The notes beneath the pieces are model-generated. The model had not been told where the DNA came from. It worked only from the letters and a program-made list of their open reading frames with translations, and made no database searches. A DNA stretch of 53,022 bases from Planctomycetia bacterium (GTDB lineage: Bacteria; Planctomycetota; Planctomycetia; Pirellulales; Thermoguttaceae): the NCBI GenBank assembly GCA_030539295.1, contig JAUNSJ010000026.1:1-53022 (forward strand), written 5' to 3'. Of the stretch, positions 1-7,314 are shown piece after piece (within the stretch, counting starts at the first letter, position 1; each line of letters begins with the position of its first letter). Both the position numbers and the translations under genes were made by a program.

Positions 1-50
1 TTGCCGCGGCGACGTGTGGGTCTCTCGATGAGTTCAAGACCCGTTTATAG
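1..50 (+). CDS. 3' end of a gene nearly identical to the next one (partial)
   Basis: The window opens inside a reading frame ending at the TAG at 48-50. Its last 15 codons read AAATCGSLDEFKTRL, the same C-terminus as the complete gene at 123-536. Bases 1-54 equal bases 487-540, and similarity continues about ten bases past the stop with one base inserted. This is therefore the tail of a tandem paralogue lying mostly outside the window. Function is as uncertain as for the next gene. Confidence 0.7.
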   Translation, partial: AAATCGSLDEFKTRL

Positions 51-122
51 TATTCCTGTAAGTTACTATTATAGATGGAGAGGTGTGTACACCCCTTATC
101 ACGTGGGGGTAAGTGAGTAAAA

Positions 123-536
123 ATGACGACGAAACCAACAGAAAACCCCCTCGCCGGAGAAGCGAGCGAGGGCACGAAAAGTAGCGAGGCCTACCCCGGC
201 GAGGAATTTTACCGCAGGGAGGCCCGACTAAAGCACGCCCTGGACGAAGCAACCCGCCGTCGCGAAATTGACCTTAAACTCCGCGATACTTATAATCAAG
301 GGGTGACACGAGGCCTTGCTCAAGGCCACGCTCAAGGCCGTGAGGAAGGGATTGAGGAGGGGAAGCTCCGCCAGCAGCGTTCGTCCATTCTGGTTCTGCT
401 GACCGAGCGATTTGGTTCTGTTGATGCCGCGATTGAAGAGGCCCTTGCGGGCAAGACAGACGCGGGTGAACTCCAGCGTCTTCTGCTTGCCGCGGCGACG
501 TGTGGGTCTCTCGATGAGTTCAAGACCCGTTTATAG
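123..536 (+). CDS. Small protein resembling the C-terminal tail of Rpn/DUF4351-type nuclease proteins
   Basis: A 137-residue soluble, highly charged protein. Residues about 55-85 are a helical stretch rich in G, Q and E (GLAQGHAQGREEGIEEG). A compact C-terminal segment follows (LLTERFGSVDAAIEEALAG, then LLLAAATCGSLDEF). This order is typical of the last third of Rpn-family recombination-promoting nuclease/transposase-like proteins, where a Q/E/G-rich linker precedes a DUF4351-like helical end. The N-terminal PD-(D/E)XK nuclease domain is absent; the first 50 residues are polar and unlike it. The ATG follows a G-rich stretch (GGGGGTAAG) about 9 bases upstream. A tandem copy lies directly upstream. 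It could be a decayed fragment or a stand-alone tail protein; the family link is inferred from pattern only. Confidence 0.6.
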   Translation: MTTKPTENPLAGEASEGTKSSEAYPGEEFYRREARLKHALDEATRRREIDLKLRDTYNQGVTRGLAQGHAQGREEGIEEGKLRQQRSSILVLLTERFGSVDAAIEEALAGKTDAGELQRLLLAAATCGSLDEFKTRL

Positions 537-724
537 TATTCTGTAAGTTGTGATTACATAGAGTTTTAGTATGTATCGACTGGCGATTTTTTCACAACGC
601 GGCTGACAAGTTGAGCGGCCGCGTTATCGGCTGTTCCCAAAGTTCGAGCCGTCGGGAACGCGTTGGTTTTTAACCGGCATGGCCCTCGGCTGAGGGTTAT
701 GACCCGGCGTTCGGATTGCCGGGG
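537..724. other. Intergenic region between convergent genes
   Basis: The region separates two converging genes. It holds an 8-bp inverted repeat (AACGCGGC at 596-603 with GCCGCGTT at 618-625) and a 6-bp one (GTTCCC about 633-638 with GGGAAC about 654-659). Neither is followed by a T-run in the direction of the adjacent gene, so they are at best weak terminators. No gene is supported here. Confidence 0.4.
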
Positions 725-1681
725 TCAGGAGACCACGTTCTGCGGCGTGCCCGCCAGAAAGGCTTTTATATTGGCCACGGCTATGTCCATAAGCCGCTGT
801 CGCGATTCCAGCGTTGCCCAGGCGATGTGGGGAGTAATCCATGCGTTCCTGGCCGTAATGAGTGGATTATCGTCCGCAGGCGGCTCTGAAGAAAGCGTGT
901 CCGCACCGTAACCGCCCAAGTGACCTGAATTTAGTGCGTCTGCTACCGCTTGGTCATCCACGAGCCCTCCCCTCGCTGTGTTGACGAGAAGCGCCCCTTC
1001 TTTCATACTGGCCAGCAGTTCGCGATTCACAAACGCCTTATTGCCGGCCCCGAGTGGGCAGTGCAACGTTACCGCGTCGGCCGTGCGGAACAGGTCCGCC
1101 AAGGAAACCGCCGTAACGCCGTCGAGGTTCTGCCCCGGGGTAAGTCGCGGACCATAGGCAATTACGTTCATCGCCAGAGCCAATGCGACCTGGGCCACAC
1201 GGCGCCCGATCGAACCGTAGCCAACAACGCCAAGCGTACGACCGGCCAGTTCTCGCAGCGGGCCACGCCAGAAACAGAAGTCCGGCGAACGACTCCAGTC
1301 GCCTGCCCGAACGCAATTCGCCGACTCCGAGATCCGCGCAGAAAGGTTCAGAAGGTGCCCCACCGCCGACTCCACAACCGACTCGGTACTATACGCCGGT
1401 ATGTTCGAGACCGGTATCTTACGCTCCGCGGCACAGGCCAGGTCAACGACGTTAACTCCTGTTGAGAAAAGGGTTATGTATTTCAACTTCGGAAGCTGCT
1501 CCAAGACATTGCGCGTTAAAAGCACCTTATTAACACACAAAATATCCGCCTGGCAACTTCGGGCAACCACGTCCTCCGGATTCGTGCGGTCGTAGACCTC
1601 CAAGTCGCCCAGCGCAGCAAACGGCGCCCAGTCCAAATCGCCCGGATTCGCGCCATATCCGTCCAGTACAACGATTTTCAT
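725..1681 (-). CDS. D-2-hydroxyacid dehydrogenase (glycerate dehydrogenase-like)
   Basis: A 318-residue NAD(P)-dependent oxidoreductase of the D-isomer-specific 2-hydroxyacid dehydrogenase family, which interconverts 2-keto acids (hydroxypyruvate, glyoxylate or similar) and D-2-hydroxy acids. The Rossmann dinucleotide motif GYGSIG is at residues 154-159. The catalytic triad is visible: Arg237 in TARGG, Glu266 in SSEPP and His285 in TPHIAW. Length is normal. The start ATG shares one base with the stop of the upstream PHA-system gene (TAATG), so the two are probably translationally coupled. Substrate cannot be read from sequence; glycerate/hydroxypyruvate reductase is the likeliest guess. Confidence 0.9.
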   Translation of the reverse strand: MKIVVLDGYGANPGDLDWAPFAALGDLEVYDRTNPEDVVARSCQADILCVNKVLLTRNVLEQLPKLKYITLFSTGVNVVDLACAAERKIPVSNIPAYSTESVVESAVGHLLNLSARISESANCVRAGDWSRSPDFCFWRGPLRELAGRTLGVVGYGSIGRRVAQVALALAMNVIAYGPRLTPGQNLDGVTAVSLADLFRTADAVTLHCPLGAGNKAFVNRELLASMKEGALLVNTARGGLVDDQAVADALNSGHLGGYGADTLSSEPPADDNPLITARNAWITPHIAWATLESRQRLMDIAVANIKAFLAGTPQNVVS

Positions 1682-1986
1682 TAGGAAAGCAAGCCTCCTA
1701 TTTCCTGCGAAAGCTGATCTTCTATCATGCCTTTGGCCAACATGGCAATGACCGGCAGGTTCAATTCGACCGTGACCTCCTTATCGGAGATTAAAAGATG
1801 GCCGTCGATCGGATAGCCGTAAACTTTCATCGCATACTGCATCTCGTGGTCATTGACCCAGTGCTCCTTTTGAAGCGTGGCATAGGTCGATTTCTCCTTT
1901 TTTTCACGCTCAATAGCCGCTTTAATCCGCTGCGCTGCGACGTCCGTACCGAGTGCGTGCGGGTAGACTTTTGTGATTCGTGGCAT
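1681..1986 (-). CDS. Polyhydroxyalkanoic acid system family protein (PHA_gran_rgn-like)
   Basis: A 101-residue protein resembling the small putative polyhydroxyalkanoic acid system family (Pfam PHA_gran_rgn). It has a lysine/glutamate-rich helix around residues 20-35, a central YPIDGHLLI beta segment and a hydrophobic C-terminal stretch (VELNLPVIAMLAKGMIED). The family was named from genes near PHA granule proteins, but a biochemical role is not established. The start is supported by AAAGGAG about 5 bases upstream of the ATG. The stop overlaps the start of the dehydrogenase gene by one base. No PHA synthase or phasin is visible nearby, so a storage-granule role here is unproven. Confidence 0.65.
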   Translation of the reverse strand: MPRITKVYPHALGTDVAAQRIKAAIEREKKEKSTYATLQKEHWVNDHEMQYAMKVYGYPIDGHLLISDKEVTVELNLPVIAMLAKGMIEDQLSQEIGGLLS

Positions 1987-2089
1987 GAAATACTCCTTTA
2001 TTGTAATTGTTCCAGGCGTCTGGCCTGTAAAAAATGCCTTGACCTTGGCCCGGCGAGCGTTCGTCCCGCCTGACGGTCAATCCAGCTCC

Positions 2090-2130
2090 GTCGCACGATT
2101 CCCTCGTCTTCCCAAGGTTACTCGTGCGAC
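2090..2130. repeat. 9-bp inverted repeat between isomerase and PHA-system genes
   Basis: GTCGCACGA at 2090-2098 pairs perfectly with TCGTGCGAC at 2122-2130 across a 23-base loop. It lies between the stop of the isomerase gene and the start of the PHA-system gene. No T-run follows on the minus strand, so an intercistronic mRNA hairpin is as likely as a terminator. Confidence 0.45.
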
Positions 2131-2147
2131 AAAGTCGTTGTAACTCG

Positions 2148-2996
2148 TTACGAGAACAGCTCTTGCTTAATCGATTCAATTAAAGTCAAGGCCTGTGTAA
2201 TTTCACTCTTCTGCCGCTCCGGTTCTTCCGGAATCTCACGCTCGATGGTGAGCGGGCCATCGTACCCGATTTCTTTGAGCGTCGCCAGGAAGTTTTTGGC
2301 GTTGACTTCGCCCTGACCGAACGGGACTTCACAGCCCCAATCGACGCCTTTAACGCCGCTGGTCGTCGTACCATCTTTGCAGTGGACACTTCGCACCAGA
2401 TGACCCACCGCCTTGAGTGAGCCGATCGGGTCGCCCATTCCATACAGGATCAGGTTCGCCGGGTCAAAATTGATGAACAGATTATCGCAACCGACGTCGT
2501 TGATAAACGCCAGCAGATTCTCCGCTTTCTCTTGTCCGGTTTCCAGATGCAGACGCTGGCCATTCCCCTTGAGGTAGTCACACAGTTCCTTAATGGCCGC
2601 AACCATCTCTTTGTAGTCGCTGCTGTTCCGGTCGTGTGGAACGAAACCGATGTGTGAACCAATGGCATGAACGCCGAGCAGTTTCGTAAAGTCAGAAATT
2701 TCACGACTTTCGGCCAGTCGCGCAGCACGCGTAGCCTTGGGCACAAAGCCAACGGTCTCCGCCGCTTTGGCGATGGACGCGTAACTTTCGCCATCGAACC
2801 CGAGAAAGACGCACGAAACTGTTATGCCATAGGCGTTCAATTTGCTCAAAAAGGCTTCGGCCTGTTCCGGAGTACGCGACTGCCGGTGCGGCGTGTGAAC
2901 CTGAACCGATTTTATTCCCAATTCATGGGCTACTTCCAACTTGACACCCAACCCGGCATCAACACTGACGAAAACTCCAACCGGCCATTTTTCCAT
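2148..2996 (-). CDS. Sugar phosphate isomerase/epimerase (xylose isomerase-like TIM barrel)
   Basis: A 282-residue protein of the AP-endonuclease-2/xylose-isomerase-like TIM-barrel superfamily. Expected metal- and sugar-binding strands are visible: GIKSVQVHTP near the N-terminus, IGSHIGFVP, the glutamate-bearing LHLETGQE, FINFDPANL, VRSVHCKDG, and the final glutamate in GPLTIERE. These proteins act on sugar or sugar-alcohol substrates; the exact reaction is unknown. An ATG 75 bases further upstream (3071) is in frame, but the start at 2996 is preferred because AGGAG lies about 8 bases before it and the extra 25 residues are not family-like. It is followed by the PHA-system and dehydrogenase genes on the same strand and may share their transcript. 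Confidence 0.88.
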   Translation of the reverse strand: MEKWPVGVFVSVDAGLGVKLEVAHELGIKSVQVHTPHRQSRTPEQAEAFLSKLNAYGITVSCVFLGFDGESYASIAKAAETVGFVPKATRAARLAESREISDFTKLLGVHAIGSHIGFVPHDRNSSDYKEMVAAIKELCDYLKGNGQRLHLETGQEKAENLLAFINDVGCDNLFINFDPANLILYGMGDPIGSLKAVGHLVRSVHCKDGTTTSGVKGVDWGCEVPFGQGEVNAKNFLATLKEIGYDGPLTIEREIPEEPERQKSEITQALTLIESIKQELFS

Positions 2997-3091
2997 AGTG
3001 ATAACTCCTGAATAAATATGAGGTAACGGCGAACAGGGGTGAAACAAAGTCAAGAACATCGCCGCTCGCACGGAACGGCGAATAGGATTCT

Positions 3092-3097
3092 ATTATA
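3092..3097 (-). promoter_or_regulatory. Possible -10 element for the isomerase gene
   Basis: On the minus strand the sequence reads TATAAT about 100 bases upstream of the isomerase start. No good -35 hexamer lies at 16-18 bases, so this is a weak prediction. Confidence 0.3.
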
Positions 3098-3143
3098 TTA
3101 CTATAGGCACTTAATACTATAGCACTCCAAGGGACACGAAACG

Positions 3144-3180
3144 ACCCGTTCCCGCTGCCGACGCGGCGCCAGGAACGGGT
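3144..3180 (-). terminator. Probable terminator of the EF-G gene
   Basis: A 9-bp perfect stem (ACCCGTTCC and GGAACGGGT) with a GC-rich partly paired loop sits 9 bases past the EF-G stop codon. The minus strand continues CGTTTCGTG, so the T-tract is short. Confidence 0.6.
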
Positions 3181-3188
3181 ACGAAAAC

Positions 3189-5288
3189 TCATTCTTCCTC
3201 TTCCTGGAGGTCGGCCGCGGCAATAACCTGAGCCTGGACGTTACCCGGAACGAAGTCGTATCGGTTGAACTCAATCGTGTAGCTGCCTTGACCGCCGGTC
3301 ATGCTCGCCAGGTTACGACTGTAGGTCATGACCTCGGCCAGGGGCACTTCCGCCTTGACCGTCTGCATGCCGCCGCCAGCAGATTCCATGCCGATCGGAC
3401 GCCCTCTTCGCCCTGCCAAGTCGCTATTGACATCACCAACGCAGTCGGTCGGAACCGTAACTTCAAGGTTAACAACAGGTTCAAGCAAGGACGGCTTGGC
3501 TTGGGAGAAAACGTTTTTAAACGCCATGGACCCGGCCGTGCGGAACGCCTGTTCGTTACTGTCCACCGGATGATGCTTGCCGAAGTAGACTTCCACGCAC
3601 AGATCCTGCACGTGATAACCGGCAATAACGCCGCGTTCCATTCGTTCCTTAAAGCCTTTTTCAATTGCGGGCATGAAGTTCGCCGGGATCGTACCGCCCA
3701 CAACGGAGTCGACCCACAGGAAGTTGTTCTCCGGAAAATGTTTGTATTCTTTCATGGACGGAAAGCGTGCCTTGTCCATAGCGAATTCCGCCGGGTCGGT
3801 GCCGCCGGGGAACGGATACATACGAATGTGCACCTCACCAAACTGGCCCGCCCCGCCTGACTGCTTCTTATGACGGTACATGCCTTCGGCCTTCGACTGA
3901 ATCGTCTCACGGTACGGGACTTTCGGTTCCTTCGTCTCAAGCTCAACTTTGTCGCGACGCTTCAGACGCTCTTGAAGCACTTGCAGATGAAGTTCACTCA
4001 TCCCGGTAATAACGAGCTGCTTCGTCTGATCATTACGTTCAACCAAAAAGGTCGTATCTTCTTCCGACAGCTTGGTTAACGCACCAGAGACCTTGGCTTC
4101 GTCGCCCCGGCTCTTCGGCGCCGCCGCCAGTCCGACCATGGGCGTTGGGAACGTAAATTCCGGCATGGTCAGCTCACCGAGCGTTGCACCGGTGTGCAGC
4201 TCTTCGCATTTCGTTACCGCAATGATACTGCCCGGCCCGGCTTCGTCGACCGGAGATAAATCGTTCGCCTGGATCTCAAACAACTGCGCGATCTTTATGC
4301 CACGGCGCGAAGTCGAGGCACTCACCTGCATGCCCGTCTTCATCGTCCCGGTTAGAACGCGAATGTAGTTGATCTTCTGAACAAAGGGGTCGATTCGCGT
4401 TTTGAAAACCTGGGCCGCGATCGGACCTTCGGCTGTATAGGCCAGTTCAACGTCTGTGCCCTCAGCGGTCTTAGCCGTACGCTTAATCATATTGGCCGGA
4501 ATGGCATAGGAGGCCAAGGCATCCATGAGTTCCGGCAGCCCGGCTTTACTCTTGGCAGAGACACAGAAAATCGGGACTAAAGTCCCTTCCATCATGCCCT
4601 TGGCGATAAGCCGGGCAAGCTCCTCATCGGACGGAATAACCCCTTCGAAATATTTTTCCAAAGCGGCATCGTCGACCGTAACTATTGTCTCTATAAGAGA
4701 TTCGTGTATCTCGGCCGGATTTAAAACAGCACCGTCTGCACTGGCGCCCGGCGAAAGGGTACTGACAACTCCTTTGAACTCACGCCCGATTCCGACCGGA
4801 ACGTTAAACAGAACACATTCGGACCCGAAAACGTCCTGTATCTCGCTCAAAAGCTCTTCAAATTCAATATTATCGCCGTCCATTTTCGATAGAATAATAA
4901 GTCGGCCCAGCCCGAGTTTTTTCGCCTCGGCAAAGACGCGACGCGTATTCACTTCAATTCCCGACTGCGCATTAATTACAATGGCCGCCGTGTCGACCCC
5001 GCCCAAGGCTCCTATTGTTCCCCCGATAAAGTCGGGATAGCCGGGCGTGTCGATCAAATTAAAGTGCTTCCCCGCATGGTCGAAATGAGTTATGCTCGCT
5101 TCTATAGTGTATTTATGGCTCTTTTCCTCTTCGTCGAAATCGCAGATACTGCTCCCATCGTCGACGCTCGCCGGACGCTTGACCATTCCGGTCACATTTA
5201 AAAAAGTGTCCGCCAACGTTGTTTTTCCAGAACCGCCGTGTCCGCAAAGGGCTATATTACGAATATTTTCTACACTCATTTTCGCCAT
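3189..5288 (-). CDS. Elongation factor G paralogue (EF-G2/FusA-like translational GTPase)
   Basis: A 699-residue translational GTPase with the full EF-G layout. The G domain has the P-loop GHGGSGKT at 16-23 and DTPGYPDF at 80-87. Domain II is around 290-380, then domains III and IV (VPYRETIQSKAEG; GGAGQFGEVHI), and a domain V ending in TGGQGSYTIEFNRYDFVP. The base-specificity motif is SKMD at 134-137 instead of the usual NKxD. That, with the GHGGSGKT loop, places it with the divergent EF-G2-type paralogues rather than the housekeeping FusA. It is likely cytoplasmic and ribosome-associated, but whether it drives translocation, recycling or a stress role is unknown. AAAGGTGAAGAAG precedes the ATG; a second ATG three codons in is also possible. 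No ribosomal protein genes are adjacent, consistent with a paralogue. Confidence 0.92.
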   Translation of the reverse strand: MAKMSVENIRNIALCGHGGSGKTTLADTFLNVTGMVKRPASVDDGSSICDFDEEEKSHKYTIEASITHFDHAGKHFNLIDTPGYPDFIGGTIGALGGVDTAAIVINAQSGIEVNTRRVFAEAKKLGLGRLIILSKMDGDNIEFEELLSEIQDVFGSECVLFNVPVGIGREFKGVVSTLSPGASADGAVLNPAEIHESLIETIVTVDDAALEKYFEGVIPSDEELARLIAKGMMEGTLVPIFCVSAKSKAGLPELMDALASYAIPANMIKRTAKTAEGTDVELAYTAEGPIAAQVFKTRIDPFVQKINYIRVLTGTMKTGMQVSASTSRRGIKIAQLFEIQANDLSPVDEAGPGSIIAVTKCEELHTGATLGELTMPEFTFPTPMVGLAAAPKSRGDEAKVSGALTKLSEEDTTFLVERNDQTKQLVITGMSELHLQVLQERLKRRDKVELETKEPKVPYRETIQSKAEGMYRHKKQSGGAGQFGEVHIRMYPFPGGTDPAEFAMDKARFPSMKEYKHFPENNFLWVDSVVGGTIPANFMPAIEKGFKERMERGVIAGYHVQDLCVEVYFGKHHPVDSNEQAFRTAGSMAFKNVFSQAKPSLLEPVVNLEVTVPTDCVGDVNSDLAGRRGRPIGMESAGGGMQTVKAEVPLAEVMTYSRNLASMTGGQGSYTIEFNRYDFVPGNVQAQVIAAADLQEEEE

Positions 5289-5675
5289 TACTTCTTCACC
5301 TTTACTATTCTATCTTGATTATACACAGTTGACAAAACAACGACTCTTCTCATAAAAAGAGTTCCACTCTATTATTGTACCCCGGAAAATATCCCCGACA
5401 AGGGCGGGCACAGAAAATCTTACACGGGGCCTTTTGTGGCGCGTGCGTCTGCCGCAGGTTACGACGAACTTGCCCCCATTACCCCAAAAATGTGTGACGG
5501 AACTATGATATGTGTTTGTAGCATTAAATATAACACACAATAAAATATAAATCGAAATTGGATTCAATAGGCCGGGTCTACTTAAATCCACCTGCCGGAA
5601 CTCTGACATTTCCCTTGCTTTGTGAACCGATTTTAAAGTATATTTGTACATATTCTTAAATACGAGCTCGATTGT
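5289..5675. other. Intergenic region with no supported gene
   Basis: A 387-base spacer where composition shifts from GC-rich core genes to the AT-rich block. A minus-strand frame of 110 codons (5319-5651) spans most of it but has no ribosome binding site, no family resemblance and mixed composition. The minus strand of about 5400-5470 contains tRNA-like words (GGCAGACGCACG) but cannot be folded into a tRNA by eye. Confidence 0.4.
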
Positions 5676-6731
5676 TTATTTTTTTACACGACGACTCTTT
5701 GTGTATAATGCGTATATTACTAAAACGAAACCAGCAGTAAGCAATATAGTTCGTGTAACAAAGTGTGACTTATAATGCTTTGCTGAGGTTGTTTCCCAAT
5801 TCTTGGCAACTTTTCTGACTTGTCTTTCATCAGGCTCTATTGTAACATTTCTACCCATTTTTTCATCGCCAATAATAGTTGATGGCGGCCACTCTGGAAA
5901 CCAAGCGGAGAGAACATTTTCGTTAAAATGGCTCATAGCTGTCACTTCATAACTGTATTCGATATCTTGACTGTTTTTTATGCCATTTTGTTTGAACACT
6001 CCCTTGGCCGGATACAAAACATTATCAAAAGCCTTGATTGTTTCAACTTTATACTCGAAAGTAAAATTTTCCCGAATGCCCTTTGATGAATAATAGACTA
6101 CCATAAATTTCGGTTCTGCTATAACATGTAGTTCATCTTCTACGCCAAATGTTTCGTCGCGTCCGGCATAAATATACGTTTTGTACCCGTCCAAGCTGCC
6201 TTGCCTTTTGAATTCATACTTTATGCGTGCAACTATTTGTTCGTGAAGTCTGTCCGTTACATCGAATTTGAGCAACGAAACACCAATAGTATCCAAACCT
6301 AAGAAATTCATAAATATACAATCTTGATGATCATCCCAAACGTACCATGGTATGAGTGACCCCTTGCTCCATTTTCCTTCTGCTTCTTCCACGTGAGAAA
6401 ACATCCTTGATTCATTAACGTTCGTAACTTCAAAGCGGTTAATTATCCACTGTTGGTCAAACTTGTCCTGTGTATACTGAACCCAATATTTCCAAGAAGG
6501 TCCTGTATTTGGAAAATGTAATCTAATAGTCTCTTTTGACCTTAATGTTTCTTCGCCACTTTTTTTCATTTCAGAAGAAAGGGTGAACTCGCAACCGCTA
6601 TAGGAGCTAACGGATGATTTTATTCCTTCTTCAATATTCTTAATATTTGGATTGCAAAATGCGATCGTTGTATGGAAGCAACAGTATATCAGTATTAAAT
6701 ATACTACAAATAAATCCTCACGTAATTTCAT
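5676..6731 (-). CDS. Exported LolA/RseB-like protein with C-terminal membrane anchor (paralogue A)
   Basis: A 351-residue protein with a signal peptide (hydrophobic residues about 8-24). A long beta-rich periplasmic region follows (FEYKVETIKAF; IEYSYEVTAMSHF), resembling the one-sided beta-sheet domain of LolA/LolB/RseB proteins. It ends in one transmembrane helix and a basic tail. The anchor reads R-TILLTA-G, ten residues, then KSRR, the exact pattern of four neighbours. Before it, STIIGD matches the degenerate G-x-x-V-x-D element of the set. GAGGT lies 7 bases upstream of the ATG, and the start overlaps the upstream 80-codon frame by ATGA. Function is unknown; the LolA-like call is inferred from secondary-structure pattern. 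Confidence 0.75.
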   Translation of the reverse strand: MKLREDLFVVYLILIYCCFHTTIAFCNPNIKNIEEGIKSSVSSYSGCEFTLSSEMKKSGEETLRSKETIRLHFPNTGPSWKYWVQYTQDKFDQQWIINRFEVTNVNESRMFSHVEEAEGKWSKGSLIPWYVWDDHQDCIFMNFLGLDTIGVSLLKFDVTDRLHEQIVARIKYEFKRQGSLDGYKTYIYAGRDETFGVEDELHVIAEPKFMVVYYSSKGIRENFTFEYKVETIKAFDNVLYPAKGVFKQNGIKNSQDIEYSYEVTAMSHFNENVLSAWFPEWPPSTIIGDEKMGRNVTIEPDERQVRKVAKNWETTSAKHYKSHFVTRTILLTAGFVLVIYALYTKSRRVKK

Positions 6732-6970
6732 TCGTAAACCTCATGCAGTGATAATCTTATAGCATTCTCAAACATATCTGACGTGCCCTGGAAAAACGGA
6801 AAGTCAACGTCGTCACAATGGCGATGTCTTTTGTGGAAATTTTTAGGCATGGGAAACAGAGTCGTCTTTCTAAAAAGAGTGTCTCCAGATGAGTCAAGTC
6901 TGGAAGACTGCTCCGTCTGTTCGGCAATTCCTCGCGAGTTGCTTCCCAGCATTGCTCGTTTCCGCTTCAC
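6728..6970 (-). CDS. Possible small hypothetical protein
   Basis: An 80-codon frame starting with GTG whose TGA overlaps the next gene's ATG by four bases (ATGA), an arrangement typical of coupled genes. The product is basic at its N-terminus (MKRKRAMLG) and acidic at its end (SDMFENAIRLSLHEVYE), without membrane segment or recognisable domain. No convincing ribosome binding site precedes the GTG. The frame lies between an IS3 relic and paralogue A, so it could be a chance frame or the end of a broken gene. Confidence 0.35.
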   Translation of the reverse strand: MKRKRAMLGSNSRGIAEQTEQSSRLDSSGDTLFRKTTLFPMPKNFHKRHRHCDDVDFPFFQGTSDMFENAIRLSLHEVYE

Positions 6971-7020
6971 CGAATACAGTCTATTCTACATTATCAAAAG
7001 CGGTCTGTCAACAGACAGAG

Positions 7021-7240
7021 CTTCGTTTTTTTACTTCTCGTTTATAATACTCCTCCTCCATTTGTCGTAGTGTTTTATAGCCTAATGCCTGGTGAAGTCG
7101 TTCATTGTAATAATAGCCTTCGATATACTCAAAAAGAGAACCCGGGCCTCTCTAATATTTTGTAACGGTTATGGAAGGACCATTCCGTCTTGAGCTTATC
7201 CCAAAGTGATTCACATGGTGCATTGTCCCAGCATTGGCCT
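7021..7240 (-). pseudogene. IS3-family transposase OrfB relic (frameshifted C-terminal fragment)
   Basis: Reading the minus strand gives GQCWDNAPCESLWDKLKTEW followed by SFHNRYK, then after a frame change RGPGSLFEYIEGYYYNERLH and QALGYKTLRQMEEEYYKRE. These are the hallmark end-of-integrase sequences of IS3-family OrfB, carrying the conserved catalytic glutamate in the CES context. The first part is in one frame and the second in another, so at least one indel lies around 7145-7160. The first two catalytic aspartates and everything upstream are missing. It is a decayed insertion sequence fragment inside the accessory block. Confidence 0.85.
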
Positions 7241-7314
7241 TGAATTCATAGTATACCGGGGAGCTACCTTGCGTTCCGGGCCTGTTTCGGTCGCTTTGTC
7301 ATTATTGTGTTTCG

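Noticed and set aside
5319..5651. 110-codon minus-strand frame with tRNA-like words
   Set aside because: No ribosome binding site, no family resemblance, and the tRNA-like words do not fold into a cloverleaf with an anticodon arm and T-arm.
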